Shown: positions 1 through 9,204 of the stretch, piece after piece
Numbering within the stretch: position 1 is the first letter of the stretch
Layout of the letters: the number at the start of each line of letters is the position of its first letter
Origin: an uncultured Ralstonia sp.
GTDB taxonomy: Bacteria; Pseudomonadota; Gammaproteobacteria; Burkholderiales; Burkholderiaceae
Reading direction: 5' to 3'
NCBI GenBank assembly: GCA_913056305.1
Contig: CAJXMR010000004.1
Location: forward strand, 1-64,000
Length of the DNA stretch: 64,000 nt
Position numbers and translations under genes: made by a program
The notes under the pieces: generated by a model
What the model was told of the DNA's origin: nothing
The model's input: the letters and a program-made list of their open reading frames with translations, nothing else
Databases searched by the model: none

Positions 1-106
1 TGGTGGCGACGCCGCCCACCACGCTCCACTTGAAGTGCGTGGCCTGGTAGCCCGCGAGCGGGCGGCGGTTGCCGGCCAGCAGGGCCGGATCGATGCGGTC
101 GGTCAT
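1..106 (-). CDS. Enoyl-CoA hydratase family protein, N-terminus only (runs off the window)
   Basis: Only about 35 N-terminal residues are visible, read leftwards off the window edge. The segment HFKWSVVGGVAT near residues 23-34 resembles the first beta strands of crotonase-fold enoyl-CoA hydratases, which usually continue with a TITLNRP-like strand. Its ATG at 106-104 overlaps the TGA of the MarR gene by four bases (ATGA), so it is translationally coupled to the operon upstream. In aerobic 2-aminobenzoyl-CoA pathways such hydratases take part in the beta-oxidation-like steps after ring reduction. The family call rests on a short segment and on context. Confidence 0.6.
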   Translation of the reverse strand, partial: MTDRIDPALLAGNRRPLAGYQATHFKWSVVGGVAT

Positions 107-708
107 GGTTTATTCAGGGTCGGGGAGGATTGATCATCGCGGGCGTCGAGCTCAACTTCGCGCTCGGCCAGATGCATGCGCAGCCGGCCCAGTTGCGCGT
201 AAAGCGCGTCCTTGTTGGCAACGCCCAGGCCATCGAACATCTCGATCAGCCAGCGTTCGTGTTCGGCAGCCATCTCGGCAAAGTTCTGGCGGCCGGCGGC
301 CGTGAGCGACACGCGGAAGGAGCGGCGGTCGTCCGGGTCGGGTTCGCGCTTGACCAGCCCTTCCTTCTCCAACTGGTCGGTCAGGCCGGTCACGTTGCCG
401 CCCGTCACCATCAGGTAGCGCGACAGCACGTTCATGCGCATGCCGTCCGGGTAGCGGTCGAGCTGGGCGAGGTAGTCGAAGCGCGGCAGCGTGGTGTTGA
501 AGCGCGTGCGCAGACGCTGGCGAATCTGCTGTTCGATCTGCGTGCTGCAGGCCAGCAGGCGCAGCCAGATCTTCACGTCGATATGGTCGTCGGCCTGCGC
601 GCGGGCCTCCAGGCCGATGCGCTCATCGCCGAGCACCTCCACCACCTTGTGATAGCCGGAGGCGCGCGTCGCGAAGGCGGTCTTGCGGCGAGTGCGGCTG
701 GTGCTCAC
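103..708 (-). CDS. MarR family transcriptional regulator
   Basis: A 201-residue protein with a winged-helix region typical of MarR proteins: the recognition-helix stretch [21 protein letters not shown] is followed by the wing [20 protein letters not shown]. It probably senses an aromatic acid or its CoA thioester and controls the surrounding catabolic operon. I chose the GTG at 708-706 because it overlaps the TGA of the preceding dehydrogenase by four bases (GTGA); a longer reading would run through the dehydrogenase in another frame. It sits inside the operon between the SDR and the hydratase. The ligand is not identifiable from sequence. Confidence 0.85.
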   Translation of the reverse strand: MSTSRTRRKTAFATRASGYHKVVEVLGDERIGLEARAQADDHIDVKIWLRLLACSTQIEQQIRQRLRTRFNTTLPRFDYLAQLDRYPDGMRMNVLSRYLMVTGGNVTGLTDQLEKEGLVKREPDPDDRRSFRVSLTAAGRQNFAEMAAEHERWLIEMFDGLGVANKDALYAQLGRLRMHLAEREVELDARDDQSSPTLNKP

Positions 709-1478
709 ATCACCTCCCCGCCCGAGACCGAAATGGCCTGGCCCGTGATCGACGATGCGCCATCCGAGCACAGCCACACCACGGCGTTGGCCACCTCGTC
801 CGGTGTCACCAGCCGGCCTTGCGGGTTGCCCTTGGTCAGTTCGGCGCGCGCTTCCTCGGCGCTGCGGCCGGTGCGGGCGACGATGCGGTCGATGCTCTCG
901 CGCACGATGTCGGTTTCGGTGTAGCCGGGGCACACGGCGTTGACGGTCACGCCGCGCGCGGCCAGCTCCAGCGCCAGCGAGCGCGTGAGGCCGATCACGC
1001 CATGCTTGGCCGCCACGTAGGCCGACACGTAAGCGTAGCCGCGCTGCCCGGCCGTGCTGGCGATGTTGACGATGCGCCCACGGCCCGACGCCTGCACATC
1101 AGCCAACGCAGCCTGCGTGCACAGGAAGGTGCCGGTCAGGTTGACGGCTAGCATGCGCTGCCACTGGTCGAGCGAGGTCTTGGCGAACGGCGCGCTCTCG
1201 GCCTGCCCCGCGTTGTTGACGAGGATCGAGATCGGGCCGAGCCCGGCGCGCGCCGATTCGAAGGCCGTCGACACGCTCGCTGCGTCCGCCACATCGCACG
1301 TGACCACCTGGGCGCGTGCACTGTCCGGCAGCGTAGCCGCAGTCGCTTCCAACACGGCTGCGTTGCGCCCCATCAGCGTGAGCGTGGCGCCTTGCGCGGC
1401 CAGTTGCGCGGCGATCGCGGCCCCGATGCCCCGGCCCGCGCCGGTGACGACGGCATGGTGTCCTGCCAGCATCGGCAT
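705..1478 (-). CDS. SDR family NAD(P)-dependent oxidoreductase
   Basis: A 257-residue short-chain dehydrogenase/reductase. It has the nucleotide-binding glycine motif [13 protein letters not shown] near residues 12-24, the NAG motif (LVNNAGQ), and the catalytic Tyr and Lys in SAYVAAKHG, with the family's usual length. It begins one base after the stop of the bifunctional monooxygenase and overlaps the MarR start, so the three genes form one operon. In 2-aminobenzoyl-CoA type clusters an SDR is expected to oxidise or reduce a hydroxyacyl/ketoacyl-CoA intermediate. The substrate is inferred from neighbours only. A second in-frame ATG two codons downstream is an alternative start. Confidence 0.88.
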   Translation of the reverse strand: MPMLAGHHAVVTGAGRGIGAAIAAQLAAQGATLTLMGRNAAVLEATAATLPDSARAQVVTCDVADAASVSTAFESARAGLGPISILVNNAGQAESAPFAKTSLDQWQRMLAVNLTGTFLCTQAALADVQASGRGRIVNIASTAGQRGYAYVSAYVAAKHGVIGLTRSLALELAARGVTVNAVCPGYTETDIVRESIDRIVARTGRSAEEARAELTKGNPQGRLVTPDEVANAVVWLCSDGASSITGQAISVSGGEVM

Positions 1479-1479
1479 C

Positions 1480-3840
1480 TCAAACCCCCTGCATGCGGTT
1501 CGCCTGCTCCAGCGGCGAGAGCCCCGCCGCCTGCGCCGCCATCGCGCGCTCGCGCTCCAGGTTCCGTTCGAGCTGCAGCTTGCCGGCGCGGTACTGCTTG
1601 GGCCACGGCATGTCGAGGTAACCGATGCGCGCGGCCTCGTTCAGCGTCCAGGCCGGGTTGGCCAGGTGCGGACGCGCCACGGCGCACAGGTCGGCACGGC
1701 CGGCGGCGATGATGCTGTTGACGTGGTCCGCCTCCGAGATCGCGCCCACGGCGATGGTGGCGATGCCCGCCTCGTTGCGCACGCGGTCGGCAAACGGCGT
1801 CTGGAACATGCGGCCGAACACCGGCTGCTCCTTCTTGCTGACCTGGCCCGACGAGCAGTCGATCATGTCCGCGCCCGCAGCCTTGAAGATGCGGGCGATT
1901 TCCACCGCATCGTCCGGCGTGATGCCGCCTTCCACCCAGTCGTGCGCGGAGATGCGCACCGACATCGGCTTGGTTTGCGGCCACACCTCGCGCACGGCGT
2001 GGAAGACTTCGAGCGGGAAGCGCAGGCGGTTCTCCAGCGAGCCGCCGTATGCGTCACTGCGCTGATTGGTCAGCGGCGAGATGAACGACGACAGCAGATA
2101 GCCGTGCGCGCAGTGCAACTCCAGCCAGTCAAAGCCGGCCTCGGCGGCCAGGCGTGCCGAGCGGACGAAGTCGTCGCGCACACGGTCCATGTCGTCGCGC
2201 GTCATGGCGTGCGACCACTGGCTCACGCCATCCAGATACTGCTGCGGCGAAGCGGAGGTCAGCGGCCAGTTGCCATCCGGCAGCGGCAGGTCGATGCCCT
2301 CCCACGCCACCCGCGTCGAGCCCTTGGCGCCCGCGTGGCCGAGCTGGATGCCGAGCTTGGCATCGCTGTTGCCATGCACGAACTGCACGATGCGCGCCCA
2401 GCCGTCGCGGTGTTCGGTGTTCCACAAGCCCGGGCAGCCCGGGGTGATGCGTGCATCGGGTGAGACGCAGGTCATTTCAGCCATCACAAGCCCGGCACCG
2501 CCCATGGCGCGCGCGCCCAGGTGCACGAGGTGATAGTCCGCCGGGTGGCCGTCGTCGCACGAGTACTGCGCCATCGGCGACACCACCACGCGATTCTTGA
2601 GCGTGACGCCGCGCACGGTGAACGGCGTGAACATCGGCGGCACCGAGCCGTGGTCAGGCACGCGCGGTGCACCGGCTTGCTCAGCAATCCAGTCTTCAAA
2701 CGATTCGAGATAGGCCTTGTCGCGCTGGCGCAGATTCTCGTGGCTGATGCGCTGGCTGCGCGTGAGCAGCGAGTAGGCAAACTGCTCGGTCGGCAGGTTG
2801 GCGTAGCGCGACACGTTCTCGAACCACTCGGTCGAGTTGCGCGCGGCGTTCTGGATGCGCAGCACTTCCACGCTGCGCACGGCTTCGTAGGTGTCGAGCG
2901 CGCCCTTCAGGTCGCCCGGCTGCTGGCCGACGCAGCGCGCGAGTTCGATCGAATCTTCCAGCGCCAGCTTGGTGCCCGAGCCGATCGAGAAGTGCGCCGT
3001 GTGCGCCGCATCGCCCATCAGCACCACCGGCGTGTTGTGCGCGTTGGTGTGCACCCAGTGGCGACACACCACGCGCGGGAAACGGATCCACTGCGCCGAA
3101 CCGCGCAGATGGCTCGCGTTCGACATCAGCGTGTGGCCGTCGAGGTACTTGGCGAACAGGCGCTCGCAGAAGGCGATGGCGTCTTCCTTCTCCATCGTCT
3201 CGAGGCCCGCCTTGCGCCAGACGTCTTCCGGCGCCTCGACGATGAAGGTGGAGGTCTCGTCGTCAAAGCGGTAGGCATGCGCCTGGAACCAGCCGTGCTC
3301 GGTTTCCTCAAACGCGAACGTGAATGCCTCGAACAGCTTGTGCGTGCCGAGCCAGACGAAGCGGCAGCGGCGCGTGTCGATGTCGGGCTGGTAGGTGGCG
3401 GCGTACTTGGTGCGGATGCGGCTGTTCAGGCCGTCGCTGGCGATGATGAGGTCGGCGTCGGCGTAGGCGGTGTCATCCTGCACGTCGGTCTCGAAGACGA
3501 GCTTGACGCCCACTTCTTCGCAGCGCGCCTGCAGGATATTCAGCAGCCGCTTGCGGCCGATGCCGCAGAAGCCGTGGCCGCCGGAGCGCACCACCTGGCC
3601 ACGGATATGGACTTCGATGTCGTCCCAATGGTTGAACGCGTCGAGGATCTGCGCGGCGCTCTTGGCATCCGCGCGCTGCAGGTTGCCCAGCGTCTGGTCG
3701 GAGAACACCACGCCCCAGCCGAAGGTGTCATACGGCCGGTTGCGCTCGACCACCGTCACGTCGTGCGACGGATCCTGCAGCTTCATCAGCAGGGCGAAAT
3801 ACAGCCCGGCCGGCCCACCACCAATACAGACGATCTTCAT
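1480..3840 (-). CDS. Bifunctional FAD monooxygenase / OYE-type oxidoreductase (salicylyl-CoA 5-hydroxylase or 2-aminobenzoyl-CoA monooxygenase/reductase family)
   Basis: A 786-residue two-domain enzyme. The N-terminal half (about 1-380) is a flavoprotein aromatic hydroxylase with the FAD dinucleotide motif [10 protein letters not shown] near residues 7-16 and the second FAD motif around [14 protein letters not shown]. The C-terminal half (about 400-770) is an old-yellow-enzyme FMN barrel, with PMAQYSC and the [14 protein letters not shown] stretch. This fusion is known from 2-aminobenzoyl-CoA monooxygenase/reductase and from salicylyl-CoA 5-hydroxylase; both act on CoA-activated benzoates. 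Choosing between these substrates needs the CoA ligase, which lies outside the window. It is the first visible gene of a tightly packed minus-strand operon with an SDR, MarR and hydratase. GCGGAG precedes the ATG. Confidence 0.88.
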   Translation of the reverse strand: MKIVCIGGGPAGLYFALLMKLQDPSHDVTVVERNRPYDTFGWGVVFSDQTLGNLQRADAKSAAQILDAFNHWDDIEVHIRGQVVRSGGHGFCGIGRKRLLNILQARCEEVGVKLVFETDVQDDTAYADADLIIASDGLNSRIRTKYAATYQPDIDTRRCRFVWLGTHKLFEAFTFAFEETEHGWFQAHAYRFDDETSTFIVEAPEDVWRKAGLETMEKEDAIAFCERLFAKYLDGHTLMSNASHLRGSAQWIRFPRVVCRHWVHTNAHNTPVVLMGDAAHTAHFSIGSGTKLALEDSIELARCVGQQPGDLKGALDTYEAVRSVEVLRIQNAARNSTEWFENVSRYANLPTEQFAYSLLTRSQRISHENLRQRDKAYLESFEDWIAEQAGAPRVPDHGSVPPMFTPFTVRGVTLKNRVVVSPMAQYSCDDGHPADYHLVHLGARAMGGAGLVMAEMTCVSPDARITPGCPGLWNTEHRDGWARIVQFVHGNSDAKLGIQLGHAGAKGSTRVAWEGIDLPLPDGNWPLTSASPQQYLDGVSQWSHAMTRDDMDRVRDDFVRSARLAAEAGFDWLELHCAHGYLLSSFISPLTNQRSDAYGGSLENRLRFPLEVFHAVREVWPQTKPMSVRISAHDWVEGGITPDDAVEIARIFKAAGADMIDCSSGQVSKKEQPVFGRMFQTPFADRVRNEAGIATIAVGAISEADHVNSIIAAGRADLCAVARPHLANPAWTLNEAARIGYLDMPWPKQYRAGKLQLERNLERERAMAAQAAGLSPLEQANRMQGV

Positions 3841-4046
3841 GACGACTCCGCGTTTGATGCGGTATTACATTAGTCATGAATAGTTTAGTTGTAAAGTAAT
3901 TTGACGGAGGATTGCGCTGGGGTAAACGCCAAGCCACCGCCTATGTGGGCGATGCTGCACGTACAGATCGGCCGCGCCTCTTAATGCTCGCTTAAGACTC
4001 GCTTCCTAGACTGGCCCCGTCCCTCACGACACGCATAGGAAACACC
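3841..4046. promoter_or_regulatory. Divergent intergenic region of the aromatic-CoA operon, AT-rich core
   Basis: This gap separates the minus-strand catabolic operon from the plus-strand DUF2076 gene. It contains an unusually AT-rich block at about 3864-3900, bounded by ATTAC (3864-3868) and GTAAT (3896-3900). This is a plausible promoter/operator zone for the MarR protein, but the dyad is imperfect. Confidence 0.35.
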
Positions 4047-4721
4047 ATGACCCCGCAAGAGATGCAAGCCTTGGAAACCTTCCTCGCCCAGCTCACGCAA
4101 GCCCGGGCCGGCGCCAAGGACCCGCAGGCCGACGCCCTGATTGCCGAGGCCGTTGCCCGGCAGCCCGATGCCGCCTACTTGCTGGTGCAGCGCGCCCTGC
4201 TGCTCGACCACGCGCTCGCCGCGGCCAAGACGCAGATTGCAACGCTGCAAAGCCAGGTGCAGGCGGCACAGGCGGGCGGGTCCAATGCATTCCTCGACCC
4301 GGCCAACACGTGGGGCAATCCGGCCAACCGTGCCGCACCAACCCCCGGCTATGCACCCGCTGCGGCTACGCCCGTGCCGATGCCCGCACCGGCCCAGGCA
4401 GCACCGGCCGCCCGCCCGGGCTTCCTGAGCGGCGGGATGGGCAGCGCGCTCGGCGGCATCGCCACCACGGCCGCGGGCGTGGCCGGCGGCGCGTTGCTGT
4501 TCCAGGGCATCGAGAACCTGTTCCACCACAACAGCGGCGGCGGCTTCCTGGGCGGGCAACCGGTCATGGGAACCGGGTCGAGCGAAACGGTCATCAACAA
4601 TTACTACGGGAACGACAGCGACCGGTCGCTCAATGCCGACACCACGTCGCGCGACGACGGCCTGCTGGACACCGATTTCAGCAACGACGATTTCTCCAGC
4701 GACGACTCCACGCTGATCTAG
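4047..4721 (+). CDS. DUF2076 domain-containing protein
   Basis: A 224-residue protein whose N-terminus MTPQEMQALETFLAQLTQ and following helical region match the DUF2076 family, often described as possible periplasmic ligand-binding sensor proteins. A coiled-coil-like helix (about 55-80) is followed by an Ala/Pro-rich linker. A Gly-rich hydrophobic stretch (about 130-160, SGGMGSALGGIATTAAG) comes next, and the tail is acidic and Asp/Ser-rich. No signal peptide is evident. It is monocistronic, followed at once by a strong bidirectional terminator. Function is unknown. Confidence 0.8.
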   Translation: MTPQEMQALETFLAQLTQARAGAKDPQADALIAEAVARQPDAAYLLVQRALLLDHALAAAKTQIATLQSQVQAAQAGGSNAFLDPANTWGNPANRAAPTPGYAPAAATPVPMPAPAQAAPAARPGFLSGGMGSALGGIATTAAGVAGGALLFQGIENLFHHNSGGGFLGGQPVMGTGSSETVINNYYGNDSDRSLNADTTSRDDGLLDTDFSNDDFSSDDSTLI

Positions 4722-4737
4722 CCGCGCCAAAGAAAAA

Positions 4738-4763
4738 GGGCCGGCACCCTACGGGTCCGGCCC
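4738..4763. terminator. Bidirectional rho-independent terminator
   Basis: A hairpin with arms GGGCCGG (4738-4744) and CCGGCCC (4757-4763), extended inside by ACCC/GGGT. An A-rich run precedes it and TCTTCGT follows, so it can serve both converging genes. Confidence 0.8.
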
Positions 4764-4790
4764 TCTTCGTATGCCTCTACAGCGCGACGC

Positions 4791-6305
4791 TCAACCCGCC
4801 GACTGGCGCAGCGCAGGCGTCTCCTCACCACGCTTGCCGAGCAGCAACTGCACCACCACCGCCACCACGACGTTGAAGATGAGCGCCGTCAGGCCCGTGT
4901 AGATCGCGTAGCTGCCGCCGCCGATCACGAACGTATGCACGGGCTTGATGCCGTCGGCAAACGCCAGCCAGCTGCCGCCGATCATGCCCGCCGCCCAGCC
5001 GGCCAGCAGCGCCGGCGCACGGAAGCGGTTGGAGAGGTTGAACAGCCCGAACACCACCGACGGGAAGGTCTGCACGATCCACACCCCGCCCAGCAGTTGC
5101 AGGTCCAGCGCAAACTTGGTCGGCAGGAACAGGATGAAGATCAGCGCCCCGGCCTTGACGATCAGCGAGACGACCTTGGCCACCTTTTCCTGGCCCGCCG
5201 CCGTGATATCCGGCGCGACGTACGGCTTCCAGAAGTTGCGCGTGAACAGGTTGGCCGCGCCGATCGACATCACCGCCGCCGGCACCAGCGCGCCAATGGC
5301 AATGGCCGAGAACGCAAACCCCGTGAACCAGCTCGGGAACAGCGCGTTGAACAGCGCCGGCACCACGTCGTTGTTGTTCTTGACCGAGATGCCCGCCGCG
5401 TAGGCCATGAAGCCCAGCAGCGCGATCAGCCCCAGCAGCACGGTATAGGCCGGCAGGAACACGGCGTTCTTGCGGATGGTGTCCGCGCTGCGTGCCGCGA
5501 AGATGCCGGTCAACGTATGCGGATACATGAACGCCGCCAGTGCCGACCCGATCGCCAGCGTGGCGAACGGCAGGAACTGCGCCGACTTGAGCGTGAGGCC
5601 CGTCGCTCCGCCCTTCAGGGCGAATGCATCGTGCGCATGCGAGAACACCGCACCGTAGCCGCCCAGCTTGGCCGGCACCAGCACCACCGCCACCAGCACC
5701 ACGATGTAGATCATGATGTCCTTGACGAAGGCGATCAGCGCCGGCGCGCGCAAGCCCGCCGAGTACGTATACAGCGCGAGGATCACGAACGCCGCCGCCA
5801 GCGGCAGCTCACCCGTGAGGCCCAGCGCCTTGATCACGACCTCCATGCCGATCAGCTGCAGCGCGATATACGGCATGGTCGCCACCACGCCCGTGAGCGC
5901 CACCGCAAACTCCAGCGGGCGCGAGCCATAGCGGCCGTAGACGGCGTCCGCGGCGGTCACATGGCCGTTGCGCTGCGCCACCTTCCACAGCTTGGGCATG
6001 ATCATGAACACGATCGGATACACCAGGATCGTGTACGGCAGCGCGAAGAAACCATACGCGCCCACCGCATACACCAGCGCCGGCACGGCGATCACGGTGT
6101 AGGCCGTGTAGAAATCGCCGCCGACCAGGAACCACGTGATCCAGGTGCCGAAGTTGCGGCCGCCCAGGCCCCATTCATCGATGTGCGCGCCGCGGTCGGA
6201 GGTGCCACGCTGCCAGCGCGAGGCGACGAAGCCCAACACCGTCACCAGTGCAAAGAAGAAGACGAAGACCGCGAGCGCGACCCAGTTGATCTGACCGTCC
6301 ATCAT
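4791..6305 (-). CDS. Sodium:solute symporter, MctP-like monocarboxylate permease
   Basis: A 504-residue integral membrane protein of the sodium:solute symporter (SSS) family with about 13 hydrophobic segments. The stretch NFGTWITWFLVGGDFYTAYT and the following PYTILVYPIVFMIMPKLW resemble MctP-type permeases, which take up lactate, pyruvate and related monocarboxylates. A DUF3311 partner encoded directly upstream supports this. The ATG at 6305 overlaps the DUF3311 stop by four bases (ATGA) and has a GGGAGAGGA ribosome-binding site. Longer in-frame extensions only read through the DUF3311 gene out of frame. The exact substrate cannot be read from sequence. Confidence 0.85.
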   Translation of the reverse strand: MMDGQINWVALAVFVFFFALVTVLGFVASRWQRGTSDRGAHIDEWGLGGRNFGTWITWFLVGGDFYTAYTVIAVPALVYAVGAYGFFALPYTILVYPIVFMIMPKLWKVAQRNGHVTAADAVYGRYGSRPLEFAVALTGVVATMPYIALQLIGMEVVIKALGLTGELPLAAAFVILALYTYSAGLRAPALIAFVKDIMIYIVVLVAVVLVPAKLGGYGAVFSHAHDAFALKGGATGLTLKSAQFLPFATLAIGSALAAFMYPHTLTGIFAARSADTIRKNAVFLPAYTVLLGLIALLGFMAYAAGISVKNNNDVVPALFNALFPSWFTGFAFSAIAIGALVPAAVMSIGAANLFTRNFWKPYVAPDITAAGQEKVAKVVSLIVKAGALIFILFLPTKFALDLQLLGGVWIVQTFPSVVFGLFNLSNRFRAPALLAGWAAGMIGGSWLAFADGIKPVHTFVIGGGSYAIYTGLTALIFNVVVAVVVQLLLGKRGEETPALRQSAG

Positions 6306-6481
6306 TCCTCTCCCTTCTTGACGCCGTGGCGGTACACGATCCAGATCAGCGCCGAGGTGATCGGCACCCACAGGAACTGGTACCAGTAGAAGAATGGAAA
6401 GCCGAACAGCGCGGGCGTCTCCTGGTTATAGAACGGAACCCATAGCAGGCCGATGAACGGCAGCGCGAGCAGGTACTTCAT
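6302..6481 (-). CDS. DUF3311 domain-containing small membrane protein (symporter partner)
   Basis: A 59-residue protein starting MKYLLALPFIGLLWVPFYN, with two hydrophobic segments and a basic/acidic C-terminus (RHGVKKGEE). Small DUF3311 proteins are regularly encoded just upstream of MctP/actP-like SSS symporters and may be accessory subunits. AGGAGA lies seven bases before the ATG. The stop overlaps the start of the symporter by four bases, implying translational coupling. Confidence 0.85.
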   Translation of the reverse strand: MKYLLALPFIGLLWVPFYNQETPALFGFPFFYWYQFLWVPITSALIWIVYRHGVKKGEE

Positions 6482-6924
6482 CGCTTGTCTCCTGAGGTGC
6501 GCGGGACTTCTGTTGTGTTGTTGGTGAGGGGCGTGGAACCACGTCGGCTTGTCCGTGCCGTTTGGCCGGTGGGGCGAGTCCTCCGTCTTGTCGTTCTAGT
6601 CGGGTCGAACTGCCGCGGGCGCGGTGCCGGGCATGCGCACTGTGGCGGCACCGACTTCAATGCACCATCCGCACCTGTACGCAGGCGCCACACGTAGCAC
6701 TACGTAGCAAGCGTATGCTTTTCGCATGGAATAAGGAATCTCTCAGATTGGCGGGCCGCGCCTAGGGTTTTTACGCATTCCAGGCGCAGAGCACGACCAC
6801 GTCGCCCATGGTGAGACCGCTCCAAACCCGCGCCATGCGGCCTGGCGCTTGGGAATGCGGCTTGCCGGCAACGGGCGTCGCGTCGCGGCAGAAGCCCTGG
6901 CTCAAGCAGGGACATCGCCCGCCC

Positions 6925-7075
6925 TCACACCCCGTTAGCCACGAACACTTCCGGCAACAGCACTAGCGCGTCGCACAGCACCGGGCCGCCGGCATGGAAG
7001 GTCAGCTGCTACACCGTCTCGACGATCTGCTCGCGGGTGGCATCACCTTGAGCGCGGCCTCGGCATGGCATGGCC
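6925..7075 (-). pseudogene. Remnant of a carboxymuconolactone decarboxylase (CMD/AhpD-like) gene
   Basis: On the minus strand the segment CHAEAALK is followed, after a frame change, by GDATREQIVETV, a stop (TAG), then QLTFHAGGPVLCDALVLLPE and VFVANGV before TGA. This order (Cys/His helix, ATREQIVET, then a QL-FHAG helix) is the C-terminal half of carboxymuconolactone decarboxylase family proteins. A frameshift and an internal stop show it is dead. No intact N-terminal half was found next to it. Confidence 0.65.
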
Positions 7076-7300
7076 CGCCTGCCAATCTCAGCGGGGCCGG
7101 CAAGCCCGGTGGAAACGCCCGCCGATTTAAAACCGCGCGCAAACGATTACTGGCGTTTTAAAAACCCGATCCAAGTCAGCGTATTAACAACACGCTGCGC
7201 AGCCCGTCGTGCCCACCATGACTCAACGCCTCACAGGCACCGACCCGCAAAGCCAGGCCTGACGCCAAGACCGGCGCCCAGCACCCGTGTTAAGCGCGCA

Positions 7301-7315
7301 TTTACTTAGAGTAAA
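7301..7315. repeat. Short perfect inverted repeat in AT-rich spacer
   Basis: TTTACT (7301-7306) and AGTAAA (7310-7315) are separated by TAG. Together with the AT-rich sequence to about 7375, this may mark a promoter/operator for a transcript ending at the terminator near 7449. No gene is assigned. Confidence 0.3.
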
Positions 7316-7415
7316 TCCTCAAAATCGGGCGCGCTTTTAATTTGTTTTCAATCTGAGTTTCGTATTTTTTGTATCGTGTGTCCTGCGAACTGCGAACCGC
7401 AATTCCATCCCACTT

Positions 7416-7449
7416 AGCCCGGCGCCCCCTCTGCCGGGCTTCTTTTTTT
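7416..7449 (+). terminator. Strong rho-independent terminator with no obvious upstream gene
   Basis: Arms AGCCCGGC (7416-7423) and GCCGGGCT (7433-7440) are followed by TCTTTTTTT. The orientation is plus, yet no plus-strand CDS ends here; an unannotated small RNA is one explanation. The U-tract orientation does not fit termination of the minus-strand GST gene. Confidence 0.8.
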
Positions 7450-7467
7450 GTGCGATGCAATGCGAGC

Positions 7468-8145
7468 TCAGGCCGGTTCCTGCGCCGTCATGCGGCGCGA
7501 CAGGGCCGAGCGCCGCGCCAGCAAAAACGCATGCAAGCGCTCCGCATAGTCCGAGCCGACGGCATCCCGCACCGAGGGCCGTAGCGCCAGTTGCGCGCGC
7601 CAGGCGTTGACCTTCGGCAAGCCCGTTAGGACGCCGAAATCGCCAACCGTATCGAACACGTCAAAGTACCGGAACACGGGCCCGAACACTGCATCGACGA
7701 TGGAAAAATGCGCCCCGTCGAAGTACGGCCCGTCGGCCAGCGCCGCCTCCAGTTGCGCGAAGCGCTGGCGTAAATCCGCTGCGCGCGCGGCCAGCGCATT
7801 GTCATCGGGGGCGCTGTAGAACGCCCCGATAGCGTTGAGCACCGACGAGCCGAACTCCATCCACGCGCGGTGCCGCGCCCGCGCCAGCGGCGCATCGGGA
7901 TGCAGCCGCGGCGCCTCGGTCTCGTCCAGGAATTCGCAGATGACGGCGGATTCGAAGATCGCCGCCTCATCCACCAGCAGCACCGGCGTCTTGCCCAGCG
8001 GCGAGACGTGCAGGAACCTGTCCGGCTTGTTGGCAAGGTCGATGTCGCGCCGCGTGAAAGCGACGCCCTTCTCCTGCAGGACAATCGCGGCACGCTGCAC
8101 GTAGGGGCAAAGCGGGTGGCTGACGAGGGTGAGTTGCGGGCGCAT
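7468..8145 (-). CDS. Glutathione S-transferase family protein
   Basis: A 225-residue cytosolic GST. The thioredoxin-like N-terminal domain carries SHPLCPYVQRAAIVLQEKGV with a CPY motif, near residues 9-28, typical of omega/beta-like or stringent-starvation-like GSTs where Cys may act in glutathione chemistry. GKTPVLL (cis-Pro) and ESAVICEFLDE (glutathione gamma-glutamyl contact) follow. The C-terminal all-helical domain contains FSIVDAVFGPVF, the N-capping region. It is encoded alone. The biological substrate is unknown. Confidence 0.88.
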   Translation of the reverse strand: MRPQLTLVSHPLCPYVQRAAIVLQEKGVAFTRRDIDLANKPDRFLHVSPLGKTPVLLVDEAAIFESAVICEFLDETEAPRLHPDAPLARARHRAWMEFGSSVLNAIGAFYSAPDDNALAARAADLRQRFAQLEAALADGPYFDGAHFSIVDAVFGPVFRYFDVFDTVGDFGVLTGLPKVNAWRAQLALRPSVRDAVGSDYAERLHAFLLARRSALSRRMTAQEPA

Positions 8146-8261
8146 CGTGCCGCTCCAAGAGGTGGATGCACCGGACTCTACGGCGCGCGCTGCACCGCAA
8201 AAATACGCAGCGCTGCAAGCCCCGCTTGCGCGCGCGCAATGCCCTGCGGGGCCATGCCCGC

Positions 8262-9080
8262 TTAGTTGGCGGCGCCCGTGAGGAGGTCCGGCAAGTCGGC
8301 CAGGAACGCGTCGCGCGCACGCGGGCCGGCGTAGGTGGGTTCGAGCTTCTCGTCTTGGATCAGATGGGCGAACACGAGCGTCTTCGTGCCATTGGTCACC
8401 CAGCCGACAAACCAGCCGTAGGCATGGGCCTGGTCCCAGCTGCCATCAACGCCGGTGGTGCCGGGCGCGCCGGTGCCGGTCTTGCCGTGGACGGTCCAGC
8501 CGCCCGGCAGTTGCTTGACCTGCGTGATGCGGTCCGTCATGTCGAGCGCGCGCGCGGACACCGGCAGCTGCCGGTTCACGATCTTGCGCAGGAAGCCGAC
8601 CTGCTCCTCGGGCGAGATCTTCAGCGACGAGGTGATCCACGAATGGTCGAGGCTGTTGTTGCGCCCTGGGTCGCCCGCGACATCCATGTTGCCGTAGTCG
8701 AACTTGCGCACGTAGGACTGGAACGCGTCGGCGCCCAGCGCGTGCGTGATGCGCTGCGAGTACCAGACCACCGAGTACTGGAGCCACGACGACGGATCGA
8801 TCGGCTTGCGCCAGGCATCGCCGCCCCAGTCGGGGTCGCCCTTGCGGAAGGGCAGCACGGGCGCGTGTTCGTCTTTCAGGAAGCCCGCGTCATAGCCCAT
8901 CACGGCCAGGGCGATCTTGAACGTGGAGGCAGGTGTCACACGCTCGCTGCACTGGCCGTCATGCATCAATGCCGTGCCGGTGGCCGCATCGGCGACGATC
9001 GTGCACAGCGGTTTGGCGAAAGCAAAGGGCGCGAGCGCGGCCAGCGCGACGCCCATGGCAAGTTGGCGAAGTCTCATCAT
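8262..9080 (-). CDS. blaOXA: Class D beta-lactamase, OXA-22-like
   Basis: A 272-residue periplasmic serine beta-lactamase. A signal peptide (about 1-22, ending AFA) is followed by the class D motifs: S-T-F-K at residues 52-55 (active-site Ser and carbamylated Lys), S-V-V at 103-105, Y-G-N at 129-131 and K-T-G at 200-202. The segment TPASTFKIALAVMGYDAGFL and the following DPDWGGDAW closely resemble OXA-22, the chromosomal inducible oxacillinase of Ralstonia pickettii, rather than OXA-60. The chosen start is the ATG-ATG pair at 9080; an upstream extension adds no signal-peptide features. It is monocistronic and most likely intrinsic, as no mobile element is adjacent. Confidence 0.93.
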   Translation of the reverse strand: MMRLRQLAMGVALAALAPFAFAKPLCTIVADAATGTALMHDGQCSERVTPASTFKIALAVMGYDAGFLKDEHAPVLPFRKGDPDWGGDAWRKPIDPSSWLQYSVVWYSQRITHALGADAFQSYVRKFDYGNMDVAGDPGRNNSLDHSWITSSLKISPEEQVGFLRKIVNRQLPVSARALDMTDRITQVKQLPGGWTVHGKTGTGAPGTTGVDGSWDQAHAYGWFVGWVTNGTKTLVFAHLIQDEKLEPTYAGPRARDAFLADLPDLLTGAAN

Positions 9081-9204
9081 CGGTCGGGGGAGTGAGTGAA
9101 GTGATGCGGCAGCGTAGCAGCGCGGCCGCATCATCACCGGTGCATGGCACGTAACGCCTGTAACGTTCACTCGCCGGGCCGGCCCGGGTCAGGCAAACCG
9201 CAGC

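Larger units (their letters stand above)
6482..7467. other. Gene-poor 1 kb spacer with decayed sequence
   Basis: No convincing intact gene is present on either strand. The interval contains the carboxymuconolactone decarboxylase remnant (6925-7075), a small perfect dyad TTTACT-tag-AGTAAA (7301-7315) in an AT-rich zone, and a strong plus-strand terminator (7416-7449). The left part presumably carries the promoter of the DUF3311/symporter operon. Base composition falls clearly below that of the neighbours around 7280-7400. Confidence 0.6.

Noticed and set aside
6485..6915. Several 60-75 residue ORFs in the gene-poor spacer
   Set aside because: Arg/Pro-rich, on conflicting strands, no start signals and no family resemblance.
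8262..9080. Acquired beta-lactamase on a mobile element
   Set aside because: No integrase, insertion sequence or repeat borders it, and OXA-22-like genes are intrinsic to Ralstonia pickettii-type chromosomes.
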